Below, in pieces: positions 8,852 to 16,608 of a stretch of 61,169 bases of DNA (the stretch's first letter is position 1; every line of letters begins with the position of its first letter). Made by a program: the position numbers and the translations under genes. This stretch comes from Nitrospira sp. UBA5698. Lineage in GTDB: Bacteria; Nitrospirota; Nitrospiria; Nitrospirales; Nitrospiraceae. Where the stretch lies: positions 18,656-79,824 of the forward strand of contig DIHK01000040.1 of NCBI GenBank assembly GCA_002420115.1. The letters are read 5' to 3'. A model generated the notes under the pieces. That model had not been told where the DNA came from, searched no databases, and saw only the letters and a list, made by a program, of their open reading frames with translations.

Positions 8852-9829
8852 TTACCAACCGAGGACGTATGCGAATATCAGTGGGGCCACGATTGTGGCG
8901 TCGGACTCAATGATGAATTTCGGGGTATCGATACCGAGCTTTCCCCACGTGATCTTTTCATTCGGGACCGCTCCGGAATATGATCCGTAGCTCGTCGTCG
9001 AATCACCGATCTGACAAAAGTACCCCCAGAGCGGCACCTGCTCTTTTCGAAGGTCCTGGCTCAGCATCGGCACGACACAGATTGGGAAATCACCGGCAAT
9101 CCCCCCTCCGATTTGGAAGAAGCCGATCGAATGTGCTGCTGCGGATTTTAAATACCATTCGGCCAAATGCATCATATATTCGACGCCGGATCGTACCGTA
9201 TGCACGTTCCTGATGGCGCCTGTGATGCAATGTGCCGCATACATATTGCCCAACGTCGAATCTTCCCACCCTGGCACGAACATCGGAAGATTCCGCTCTG
9301 CCGCTGCATACATCCAACTGTCGGCCGGATCAATCTGATAGTGCTCTTTCAACGTGCCATTAACCAAGAGCTTGTAAAGGAACTGATGTGGGAATGCGCT
9401 GCTGCCTGCGCGATCCGCCGCCGCCCATTCAGTCGCAACCGCCGCCTCGATACGCCGCATGGCTTCTGCCTCAGGAATGCAGGTATCAGTCACACGATTC
9501 AGATGTCGATGCAGGAGGTTTTGTTCATCATGGACTGTCAATTCCCGGTAATGCGGGATCCGTTCGTAATGCTTCTGCGCCACCAGGTTGAACAAATCCT
9601 CTTCCAGATTGGCTCCGGTGCAACAGATGGCGTGAACTTTGTCATGCCTGATCATTTCAGCCAGCGATAAGCCCAATTCCGCGGTGCTCATGGCGCCGGC
9701 CAACGTCACCAGCATCGTGCCGTCTCGATCCAAGTGAGCTCGGTAGGCATGGGCCGCATCTTTCATCGCCGCTGCATTGAAATGGCGATAGTGATGGTCA
9801 ATGAATTGCGAAATAGAGGTCGGTTTCAT
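8852..9829 (-). CDS. Deoxyhypusine synthase-like protein
   Basis: A 325-residue member of the deoxyhypusine synthase family, NAD-dependent enzymes that transfer the aminobutyl part of spermidine. The lysine that forms the enzyme-substrate imine is present in EKITWGKLG (Lys about 297). Other family segments are GAMSTAELG, TGANLEEDLFN and SGAVPNEKI. Bacteria lack the eIF5A substrate, so the bacterial homologues are thought to act on polyamines, for example as homospermidine synthases. AGGAG lies six bases before the ATG at 9829; ATG at 9832 and TTG at 9835 are also in frame. The divergent neighbour makes agmatine, supporting a polyamine role. The RMD1 gene follows closely. Confidence 0.85.
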   Translation of the reverse strand: MKPTSISQFIDHHYRHFNAAAMKDAAHAYRAHLDRDGTMLVTLAGAMSTAELGLSLAEMIRHDKVHAICCTGANLEEDLFNLVAQKHYERIPHYRELTVHDEQNLLHRHLNRVTDTCIPEAEAMRRIEAAVATEWAAADRAGSSAFPHQFLYKLLVNGTLKEHYQIDPADSWMYAAAERNLPMFVPGWEDSTLGNMYAAHCITGAIRNVHTVRSGVEYMMHLAEWYLKSAAAHSIGFFQIGGGIAGDFPICVVPMLSQDLRKEQVPLWGYFCQIGDSTTSYGSYSGAVPNEKITWGKLGIDTPKFIIESDATIVAPLIFAYVLGW

Positions 9830-10382
9830 CATCAACTCCTGCTTTCATGATTGTGCCGTTACGGACGGTTGCGGTCTGGCTTTCCTAACTTAGTATGGCA
9901 AGACAAAGTGAGGGCACGCGCAGTACCACAGCTTGTTCCACCGATGCGATGGAGCATCGCATCTTCCTGCACGAGTTCATTCACAAGTTCCGGTGGCTCT
10001 GCGTGACAGCTGTTCTCACCGGGACGCAGAATTTCCATGCCGGTGGTAAGCGCCATGGTACGTCATGATAAGAAGATCTTTCTAAACATGTAGTGCGCCG
10101 GAACCAGGCCCGGATAGACAGATATCTATATCTAAAATGTATCGCGTTACAAATTCATTACAGAAGCGTAACCGCAAAGTAAAAAGTTTTCGGCTTCATG
10201 GAGTAATCCGAGAATTACTCCAAAAAGACCTTGTGAAACACTGATCCGCTTTGCTACAACAAGCCCCCGACAGTGCCATTGATGAAGAAAGGTTATTGGG
10301 CTTAGTCAGCACTTCAAAAGCGAATACCCAGACAGTATCCGGAATAACCCGAGCAGCGAATTATCAGACGAAGGGGAAAAAG
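9830..10382. other. Divergent spacer of the polyamine genes
   Basis: A 553-bp region separating two divergent genes. A minus-strand frame at 9859-10056 (65 codons) has no ribosome site and an unremarkable composition and is not called. The region 10146-10183 carries Pho-box-like units, described separately. Nothing else was recognised. Confidence 0.5.
10146..10183. promoter_or_regulatory. Candidate Pho-box units between the polyamine genes
   Basis: On the minus strand CTGTAAT (10157-10163) and TTGTAAC (10146-10152) are spaced 11 bp. On the plus strand GCGTAAC (10166) and AAGTAAA (10177) are also 11 bp apart. Only two good units exist in each direction and they lie 200-300 bp from the starts, so this is weaker than the other sites. 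Confidence 0.35.
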
Positions 10383-10952
10383 ATGGTACCTACACATATG
10401 TTTCTCACACGAGGAGTCGGAGTCCATAAGGAAAAATTGACCTCCTTCGAAGAAGCCTTACGCAGCGCAGGTGTGGAATACTGCAACCTCGTCAGCGTGT
10501 CATCCATCCTTCCACCGCACTGTAAGATCATCCCCCGGAAGCAGGGGGAGAAGCTGCTGAAGCCGGGAGAAATTACGTTTTGTGTGATGGCTCGATCCGA
10601 AACCAATGAGCGAAACCAATTAGTTTCAGCTTCGATCGGAGTAGCGAAACCCACAGATCACGGCACCTACGGGTATCTCTCGGAACATCATGCTCACGGC
10701 GAGACGGATGAAGAGACAGGGGAATACACGGAAGACCTTGCAGCACAGATGCTCGCCACGACGTTAGGTGTGGAGTTCGATCCCAATGTCGCATGGAAAG
10801 AGCGGGAACAGGTCTTCAAGATGGGTGGAAAGATCGTCCAGACGTTGAATATGACCCAATCGGCCGTCGGGAAAAAGGGGAAGTGGACGACGGTCATCGC
10901 ACTGGCCGTATTTATCCCGCCGGAAAATGCGCCCGCCCGTCCTAGGCGGTAA
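10383..10952 (+). CDS. pdaD: Pyruvoyl-dependent arginine decarboxylase
   Basis: This enzyme turns arginine into agmatine and is made as a proenzyme that cleaves itself to form a pyruvoyl group. The 189-residue product has the cleavage site VSVSSILPP, with the Ser40-Ser41 bond as the predicted break, giving a beta chain ending in Ser and an alpha chain with the pyruvoyl cofactor. Further family segments are GEITFCVMARSETNE and the acidic stretch EHHAHGETDEETGEY. The start is set at the ATG at 10383 behind GAAGGGGAAA; the frame stays open upstream to 10251 but that part lacks protein character. It is divergent from the deoxyhypusine synthase-like gene and together they suggest synthesis of polyamines from arginine. 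Confidence 0.93.
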   Translation: MVPTHMFLTRGVGVHKEKLTSFEEALRSAGVEYCNLVSVSSILPPHCKIIPRKQGEKLLKPGEITFCVMARSETNERNQLVSASIGVAKPTDHGTYGYLSEHHAHGETDEETGEYTEDLAAQMLATTLGVEFDPNVAWKEREQVFKMGGKIVQTLNMTQSAVGKKGKWTTVIALAVFIPPENAPARPRR

Positions 10953-11055
10953 CATGCAGTGATGCGCTGCACAAGATGCCTCATTACTCTGCCAGTTTCC
11001 GCTGGTAACCCTGTGTCGTGATCATTGCCAGATCTCCGTGGCAGGACCGTCAGAT

Positions 11056-11080
11056 GAGGGGCACGAAGTCGTAGCCCCTC
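11056..11080. terminator. Hairpin downstream of the arginine decarboxylase gene
   Basis: GAGGGGC at 11056-11062 pairs perfectly with GCCCCTC at 11074-11080 around an 11-nt loop. It has no T-tract. It lies about 100 bp after the stop and is the only clear structure in the 588-bp spacer before phoX, so it may stop or stabilise that transcript. The rest of 10953-11421 shows nothing recognisable. Confidence 0.4.
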
Positions 11081-11421
11081 GCTCCGATGTTCCGACTCGA
11101 CTGAGACCAATTCACCTCTCAAATCGCCCTCCTAACTGATCCGACCGGTGCTCGCCATGCTGAGAAAGTCTGGCCCTGCCCTGGAGGTGTCTCTATTCTT
11201 CCCCGTTGGAGATCCGTTATTTCAATGGGCCATGTCGCCAGACTATCCGATATCGGCACCGAACAGAACGAACCATATCATTTTGATAGTGTAGACGGGT
11301 TTGGAAATCCTTCTCCCTTGCAAACCACCAATCTACATCCAGTAGATGGGTTGCTCGCTTTCTGAGAAACAGCCCTGACTGCTTGCGGCTCCTGCACCCT
11401 CTTCGACTCCGAATCTGAGAC

Positions 11422-11472
11422 TTTTAACGAGATCGTGATAATCAGTTGATCACTTTGTAACGGGGTGATGTG
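11422..11472 (+). promoter_or_regulatory. Pho-box array upstream of phoX
   Basis: Four clear units at 11-bp steps, TTTTAAC (11422), TCGTGAT (11433), AGTTGAT (11444) and TTGTAAC (11455), with a weaker fifth at 11466. The array ends about 70 bp before the ATG of phoX, leaving room for a -10 element and leader. It is the longest array in the window. Confidence 0.7.
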
Positions 11473-11540
11473 ACAGTGGTCTCGCTTTCTCAGTCAAACA
11501 GATATTTATTGATCTTTCGGTAAAGCAGGAGGAGGTTTCC

Positions 11541-13547
11541 ATGGCGATGATCGATGACGATGGTGTCAGCAATCAGTCGGAGAACGAACACTTTCAAGAT
11601 GTCTTGGACGCACGGTTGTCTCGGCGCGGCTTCTTGACCGGAGGCTTTGCCACTGCGGCAGCGGTGTCGCTCGGCGGGGTAGAAGCGCTGTTAAAGGCCG
11701 TCCCAGCCTCGGCACAGGAGACTGAAGAAGCCGATGAGACGGGGGCAAGAATCGAAGGGCGGAGGCCGCTGATCGGGTTTGAAAGTGTGCCGGTTTCTTC
11801 TGCCGATGACGTAGTGGTTCCCAAAGGCTATACAGCCGAAGTCTTAATCGCGTGGGGCGATCCGGTATCGAACGGTCCCGCCTTCAAGCAAGATGCCAGC
11901 AATAGTGCGGCAGATCAGGCGCGGCAGTGGGGTATGCACAATGATGGGCTGGTGTATTTCCCCATTGTCGGGTCGCAACGTGGTCTTATCGTACAGAACA
12001 ATGAATATACCGATGATGGTCTCCTGTTCCCAGACGGCGTGAATAACTGGACTCAAGAGAAAACCAACAAGTCGCTGAATGCCCACGGCGTCTCCATCAT
12101 TGAAGTCACGAAACGGACGGGGTTCCCCTGGGACTGGAAGCGTCGACGAGGCAAGTGGGATGTCGTTCGACCTTCCCCGTTCGCCCGTCGTATTACCGGT
12201 AGGACACCTATCGAGATCGCCGGCCCCGCTGCCGGCGACCCTCGATTGATGACGAGCGACGATCCGACAGGACGGCGCGTGCTAGGCACGCTCAATAACT
12301 GCGCGATGGGCTTCACGCCTTGGGGCACCTATCTCGCTTGCGAGGAAAACTTCAACGGCTATTTCCGAAAGAATGGAGCGCAAACCAATCTCGAAAAGCG
12401 CTACGGCATTACGGCAGCGGGCTTCGGCTACCTGTGGCACACGACCGATAAACGGTTCCGTGTTGACGAAGAACCCAACGAGCCGAATCGGTTCGGCTGG
12501 GTGGTGGAAATCGATCCGTTTCGCCCTCATTCGACGCCGGTGAAACGCACGGCCCTGGGTCGGTTGAAGCACGAAGGCGCATGGGTGCAGGAAGCACGGA
12601 ATGGAAAGATCGTCGTGTACATGGGCGACGATGAACGGAACGAATATATTTACCGGTATGTGTCCAATCTGCCCTGGAGACAGGCGCGCGCGCAGGGGAT
12701 CAACCCACTCGATGACGGGATTCTCTACGTTGCCAAGTTCCATGCAGACGGTGTGGGGGAATGGCTGCCTCTGACGACGGACAATCCCCGGTTGGCCGGT
12801 TGGTCGCTCAATGACATCCTCATCAATACGCGCGGTGCCGCGGATGCAGCCGGAGCCACGATGATGGATCGACCGGAATGGATCGATACCTTCCCCAAAG
12901 AGCTCACCGCGATCGCGACTCTGACCAACAACAGTCGACGCGGTACGACCCCGCCGTCGATCAATAATCCAGACGGCACCACCAGCGCAGGGTCGGCACG
13001 ACCTCCGGTGGATGCGGCCAATCCCCGTGCGGTCAACAACTACGGGCATATTATCCGTTGGTATTACCGCCAGGACTGGACGGAACCCACGTTCGGGTGG
13101 GACATCTTTGCCCTCTGCGGCGATCCAGCCAACCCGGCTCACGGCTCCACGATTTTTGGCGATAAGTACGGATCGCCGGACGGCATTTACGTGGATCGAA
13201 GCGGCTTGATCTGGATTCAGACCGACGTGTCGACCTCGACGATCAATGCCGGCGCCTATGCCGGTTTTGGCAACAATGTGATGGTGGCGGCTCATCCGGA
13301 GACCAGAGAGACTCGACGCTTTCTCGTCGGCCCACCGCAATGTGAGGTCACCGGTGTCTTTATGACACCGGATCGTCGCACGATGTTTGTCGGGATTCAA
13401 CATCCTGGGGAGCGACCCGACGATCAACCAGGAGACCCCCTCAATCCCAAGCAATTCAGCTCCTGGCCCGACGGACCAGAGGGCGGTCGGCCTCGGTCAG
13501 CCCTGATCGTCGTGACGAAGGATGATGGTGGGAGGATTGGGAGTTAA
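11541..13547 (+). CDS. phoX: PhoX-type phosphatase (DUF839), Tat-exported
   Basis: A 668-residue protein of the PhoX/DUF839 family, calcium- and iron-dependent monoesterases that release phosphate from organic esters in the periplasm. The N-terminus holds a twin-arginine signal (SRRGFLTGG, Arg28-Arg29) followed by an Ala-rich hydrophobic stretch and a cleavage site near ASAQE. Family segments include GMHNDGL, ENFNGYF, KHEGAWV, YMGDDERNEYIYRYVS and the C-terminal DPLNPKQFSSWPDG. A GGAGGAGG ribosome site lies before the ATG. The upstream Pho-box array predicts induction by phosphate limitation. The stop overlaps the start of the next gene by one base. Catalytic activity is inferred from the family. 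Confidence 0.92.
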   Translation: MAMIDDDGVSNQSENEHFQDVLDARLSRRGFLTGGFATAAAVSLGGVEALLKAVPASAQETEEADETGARIEGRRPLIGFESVPVSSADDVVVPKGYTAEVLIAWGDPVSNGPAFKQDASNSAADQARQWGMHNDGLVYFPIVGSQRGLIVQNNEYTDDGLLFPDGVNNWTQEKTNKSLNAHGVSIIEVTKRTGFPWDWKRRRGKWDVVRPSPFARRITGRTPIEIAGPAAGDPRLMTSDDPTGRRVLGTLNNCAMGFTPWGTYLACEENFNGYFRKNGAQTNLEKRYGITAAGFGYLWHTTDKRFRVDEEPNEPNRFGWVVEIDPFRPHSTPVKRTALGRLKHEGAWVQEARNGKIVVYMGDDERNEYIYRYVSNLPWRQARAQGINPLDDGILYVAKFHADGVGEWLPLTTDNPRLAGWSLNDILINTRGAADAAGATMMDRPEWIDTFPKELTAIATLTNNSRRGTTPPSINNPDGTTSAGSARPPVDAANPRAVNNYGHIIRWYYRQDWTEPTFGWDIFALCGDPANPAHGSTIFGDKYGSPDGIYVDRSGLIWIQTDVSTSTINAGAYAGFGNNVMVAAHPETRETRRFLVGPPQCEVTGVFMTPDRRTMFVGIQHPGERPDDQPGDPLNPKQFSSWPDGPEGGRPRSALIVVTKDDGGRIGS

Positions 13548-13981
13548 TGGATGAGCCATCCGCTCCAGTTCGAATGCGCTCGCGGGGTCGTCAGAGTCTG
13601 CGACGACCCCGCACCCGCATGACTCACTATGTCGGCACTCGCGGGCTGGTGTCGCCCCTTTGTGATCCGGCTTTGACCTTGCGCCGAAGCATGTTAGTCA
13701 ACGGGCTGTTCAAGTATGTGGAAGAGATTCAGACTCTGGATGTCGGCTATGCGCTCCGGTTTCGGCGATCACATGATCGACATGACCGCGAGGAACTGAT
13801 CGGAGCCATTGCCGACTATATCATCTTCGAAAGTCGCAACGCCCCGCAACTCACGTTTGAAGTCGTTGAGGAGCCTCAGGATAAGGCCTTTTGGTTACAT
13901 GTACGAGGCATTCGATCTGATCAGGATGAAGGCACATCTACATCAATCCTTCCCGATTCCGCCCTCCCATATTTGGCATAG
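13547..13981 (+). CDS. Uncharacterised protein coupled to phoX
   Basis: A 144-residue product of no recognised family. The first 48 residues are Arg-rich and poorly structured; from residue 49 (MLVNGLFKYVEEIQ) the sequence looks folded, with mixed alpha/beta character through AFWLHVRGIRS. The start ATG overlaps the TAA of phoX in TAATG, with GGGAG upstream, so translation is probably coupled and expression follows phosphate starvation. A downstream in-frame ATG at 13691 could be the true start. No signal peptide or metal motif is visible. Confidence 0.55.
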   Translation: MDEPSAPVRMRSRGRQSLRRPRTRMTHYVGTRGLVSPLCDPALTLRRSMLVNGLFKYVEEIQTLDVGYALRFRRSHDRHDREELIGAIADYIIFESRNAPQLTFEVVEEPQDKAFWLHVRGIRSDQDEGTSTSILPDSALPYLA

Positions 13982-14106
13982 TCTCCCGCGTGCGGTAGCC
14001 GTCTCACAGTTACCTGCTACGCGGGATCAGGGTCGGCTTCCAAGTAAGTGGCACACACTCGTAATCATGTACGGTCGTCCAGCTAACCGGCATTATCGTC
14101 GAGGCC

Positions 14107-14139
14107 TTGACAAGGCATCATGAGTCCATTAGTCTGGAC
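14107..14139 (+). promoter_or_regulatory. Promoter and operator of the arsenic operon
   Basis: TTGACA at 14107-14112 is followed after 17 bp by TAGTCT at 14130-14135. An inverted repeat GTCCA (14124-14128) / TGGAC (14135-14139) overlaps the -10, where an ArsR dimer could block polymerase. The expected transcription start falls on or next to the arsR ATG at 14142. Confidence 0.5.
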
Positions 14140-14141
14140 AT

Positions 14142-14519
14142 ATGGATATAGAGGATGCTGTCGAGGCGTTTGGTGCGTTGTCGCAGGAAACCCGCCTGCG
14201 GGTGTTCCGCTTGCTGGTGGAATATGGGCAGGACGGGACCGCAGCGGGAACATTGAGCGAGACACTCGGCATTCCCCATAACACCCTATCCTTTCATTTA
14301 TCGCAGATGAGCCATGCCGGGCTTGTCCTGTCGCAGCGCGAAGGACGCTCTATTATCTATCGAGCGAATTTTGGATTCTTCACCGACCTGATCCGCTACA
14401 TGGTGAAGGATTGTTGCCGCATGGAATTTGCCAGTATCCGTGAGGATACAAAACGCGGCTGTTCCGTTATCGAGATGCCAAGTTGTTGTCCGCCTCAAGG
14501 AAGGGAGAAACCATCATGA
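14142..14519 (+). CDS. arsR: ArsR-family arsenic-responsive repressor
   Basis: A 125-residue winged-helix repressor of the ArsR/SmtB family. The helix-turn-helix covers about residues 36-75 (LSETLGIPHNTLSFHLSQMSHAGLV) and the wing follows (REGRSIIYRAN). Cysteines in KDCC near residue 90 and in the C-terminal tail (CS, SCCPP) are candidates for arsenite binding; the classical CVC motif of helix 3 is absent, so metal sensing probably uses the C-terminal cysteines. No Shine-Dalgarno precedes the ATG; the promoter predicts a leaderless mRNA. The stop overlaps the next ATG as ATGA. It begins the operon arsR-arsI-acr3-arsC. Confidence 0.92.
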   Translation: MDIEDAVEAFGALSQETRLRVFRLLVEYGQDGTAAGTLSETLGIPHNTLSFHLSQMSHAGLVLSQREGRSIIYRANFGFFTDLIRYMVKDCCRMEFASIREDTKRGCSVIEMPSCCPPQGREKPS

Positions 14520-14989
14520 AACGCTTACACGTTCATATCGGAGTTGAAAATATCGAGCAAGCCATCCCCTTCTATAGTGCCCTCTTCGGTGCTGCTCCGG
14601 TGAAGACCAAAGCCGACTATGCGAAGTGGCTGCTCGAGGACCCGCGTGTGAACTTTGCCATTTCCACCCGCCCCGGCAAGAAGGGCGTTGACCATCTTGG
14701 GATCCAGGTCGATGACAATGGTGAGCTGGATGAGGTGCGCGGACGGATAAAAAGCGCTGGCCTATCCGCTTTTGATGAGGGTGAAACAGTCTGCTGCTAT
14801 GCCAAGTCAGATAAAACATGGGTGCAAGACCCGGCTGGGCTGGCCTGGGAAACCTACCGGACAATGGAAGATGCCGAGATTTACGGGAAGAATCCGGTCA
14901 TGAGCGACAGTGCCTGCTGCACCCCGGAGTCAATAGGAACACCTAATTGCTGTGAGCCTTCAGAAAATACCGCTGGGTGCTGCGGTTGA
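14516..14989 (+). CDS. arsI: ArsI/CadI-family VOC protein, probable C-As lyase
   Basis: A 157-residue VOC-fold protein. ArsI splits the carbon-arsenic bond of trivalent methyl or aromatic arsenicals using iron and oxygen. The predicted metal ligands (a His in the first strand, His60, Glu112) and the substrate-binding vicinal pair Cys93-Cys94 (TVCCYAKSDK) line up with those of characterised ArsI. The C-terminal tail carries three further cysteine pairs (ACCTPE, NCCEPS, GCCG) of unknown use. The ATG overlaps the arsR stop and has GGGAG upstream. CadI-type binding without lyase activity is the alternative. Confidence 0.85.
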   Translation: MKRLHVHIGVENIEQAIPFYSALFGAAPVKTKADYAKWLLEDPRVNFAISTRPGKKGVDHLGIQVDDNGELDEVRGRIKSAGLSAFDEGETVCCYAKSDKTWVQDPAGLAWETYRTMEDAEIYGKNPVMSDSACCTPESIGTPNCCEPSENTAGCCG

Positions 14990-15004
14990 TAAGGAGATTG
15001 ATGT

Positions 15005-16087
15005 ATGGATGCCGCTCTTGCCCCAATTCTTCCTAAACGGCTGAATCTGTTTGAACGCTACCTGACGGTATGGGTTGGACTGTGCATGGTGGCCGGGATT
15101 CTCCTCGGCCAGTCGGCTCCGGATACTGTTCAGCTGCTGCGCAGCATGGAGTTTGGTCAGGGCAGCCACGTCAATTTCCCTATTGCCGTGCTGATTTGGT
15201 TGATGATCATCCCGATGATGATGAAGGTCGATTTTGCAGCCGTGCGCGATGTCGGCAAGCGACCGCGCGGTTTGTTGATTACGCTGTTTGTGAACTGGAT
15301 CGTCAAACCGTTTTCGATGGCCTTCTTGGCGTGGCTGTTCTTTCGCTTCCTGTTCTCCACGTGGATCACACCGGCGGACGCGGACCAATATATAGCCGGA
15401 GCCATCATCCTTGCGGCGGCCCCCTGTACGGCCATGGTGTTTGTGTGGAGCTACCTCACCGACGGAGACCCCGCGTATACGCTGGTGCAAGTGTCGGTGA
15501 ACGACCTCATCATGCTGGTCCTGTTTGCGCCACTCGTGGCGTTCTTGGTGAATGGCGCGGCATCGCTGCACGTGCCCTATGAAGTACTGTTCTATTCGGT
15601 ATTGGCCTTTATCGTGATTCCATTAACTCTCGGCGCGTTGCTCCGGCAACGGCTGATCCGTAATCACGGGAGAGATTGGTTTGAACGGACCCTTCTTCCG
15701 CGTTTCGCCCCTGTCACCATTCTCGCCCTGCTCGCGACGCTGGTGCTGATCTTTGCGTTTCAGGCCGAGAATATCAGCAACAAAGCCTGGCATGTGGCGT
15801 TGATTGCCGTCCCACTGCTCTTACAAGTGTATTTCAATGCCTCGTTGACCTACGGACTCATGAAATGGCTGAACGTGCCCCATACGGTCGCCGCACCAGG
15901 CGCCCTCATCGGCGCCAGCAATTTCTTCGAACTCGCGGTCGCAACCGCCATCGCGCTCTTCGGCGCCGAGTCCGGTGCCGCGTTAGTCACCGTGGTTGGA
16001 GTCTTGGTCGAAGTGCCGGTGATGCTGTCGGTCTGCGCGGCTTGTAACAGAACAAGAGACTGGTTTCCAGCGGAGGCGGCAACATGA
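15005..16087 (+). CDS. acr3: Arsenite efflux permease, ACR3 family
   Basis: A 360-residue membrane protein with about ten hydrophobic helices. It exports arsenite across the inner membrane. The ACR3 signature lies in the fourth helix region, AAPCTAMVFVWSYL, with the conserved cysteine needed for transport, and a second family segment is GASNFFELAVATAIALFG. An AAGGAG site sits eight bases before the ATG. It follows arsI by 15 bp and its stop overlaps the arsC start (ATGA), so all four genes form one operon. It belongs to ACR3, not ArsB. Confidence 0.95.
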   Translation: MDAALAPILPKRLNLFERYLTVWVGLCMVAGILLGQSAPDTVQLLRSMEFGQGSHVNFPIAVLIWLMIIPMMMKVDFAAVRDVGKRPRGLLITLFVNWIVKPFSMAFLAWLFFRFLFSTWITPADADQYIAGAIILAAAPCTAMVFVWSYLTDGDPAYTLVQVSVNDLIMLVLFAPLVAFLVNGAASLHVPYEVLFYSVLAFIVIPLTLGALLRQRLIRNHGRDWFERTLLPRFAPVTILALLATLVLIFAFQAENISNKAWHVALIAVPLLLQVYFNASLTYGLMKWLNVPHTVAAPGALIGASNFFELAVATAIALFGAESGAALVTVVGVLVEVPVMLSVCAACNRTRDWFPAEAAT

Positions 16088-16560
16088 AAAATCGGGTTCT
16101 CTTTCTGTGTACGGGGAATTCCTGTCGCAGCCAAATGGCGGAAGGCTGGCTTCGGCACTTGGCCGGCGATAGGTTTGAGGTGCTGAGCGCAGGGACCGCT
16201 CCGGTCGGAGTGAACCCGCGGGCCATCGAGGTGATGCAGGAGGTGGGAATCGATATTTCTCATCACCGCTCAAAGCACGTTGCCGAAGTTCAGGGACCGC
16301 GCCTCCACTATGTCATCACGGTGTGCGATCATGCCCACGCATCCTGCCCAACGGAACCCAGAGGAGACGCCAGATTGCATTGGAGTTTTGATGATCCTGC
16401 TCACGCGCAAGGCTCCATTCCCGAGCGTGTGCAAGTCTTTCGGCGAGTACGCGATGAGATTGGAGCGCAAATCCAAACCTGGCTTCGGAAAACTGATGAG
16501 AGGGCGACAAGCCCTTCGACGTCTTTGTTGCAAGTGACTCTTGAACGAGGGAAAGCTTAG
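16084..16560 (+). CDS. arsC: Arsenate reductase, thioredoxin-linked ArsC
   Basis: A 158-residue enzyme of the low-molecular-weight tyrosine phosphatase fold. It reduces arsenate to arsenite for export by ACR3. The P-loop CTGNSCR (Cys9 to Arg15) is the CX5R motif, and Cys81 and Cys88 (VCDHAHASC) match the redox pair that passes electrons to thioredoxin. An acidic D in WSFDDPA is the expected general acid. It is about 20 residues longer at the C-terminus than Staphylococcus ArsC. It is the last gene of the operon and a hairpin follows the stop. Confidence 0.95.
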   Translation: MKNRVLFLCTGNSCRSQMAEGWLRHLAGDRFEVLSAGTAPVGVNPRAIEVMQEVGIDISHHRSKHVAEVQGPRLHYVITVCDHAHASCPTEPRGDARLHWSFDDPAHAQGSIPERVQVFRRVRDEIGAQIQTWLRKTDERATSPSTSLLQVTLERGKA

Positions 16561-16580
16561 AGCGAGAGCGGCACACAATC

Positions 16581-16605
16581 TGCCTGCCGTCTGAACGGGC
16601 AGGCA
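16581..16605. terminator. Hairpin between convergent arsC and phoB
   Basis: TGCCTGCC at 16581-16588 pairs perfectly with GGCAGGCA at 16598-16605 around a nine-base loop. It lies 20 bp after arsC and 3 bp after the stop of phoB on the other strand, so it can serve both transcripts. No T-tract follows. Confidence 0.6.
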
Positions 16606-16608
16606 CCG

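Noticed and set aside
9859..10056. A minus-strand 65-codon ORF upstream of the deoxyhypusine synthase-like gene.
   Set aside because: It has no ribosome site and no protein-like segments, and it sits in the divergent promoter region.
12282..13454. A 390-codon minus-strand ORF inside phoX.
   Set aside because: It is the shadow of the phoX frame; its composition is Arg/Gly/His rich and it lacks a ribosome site.
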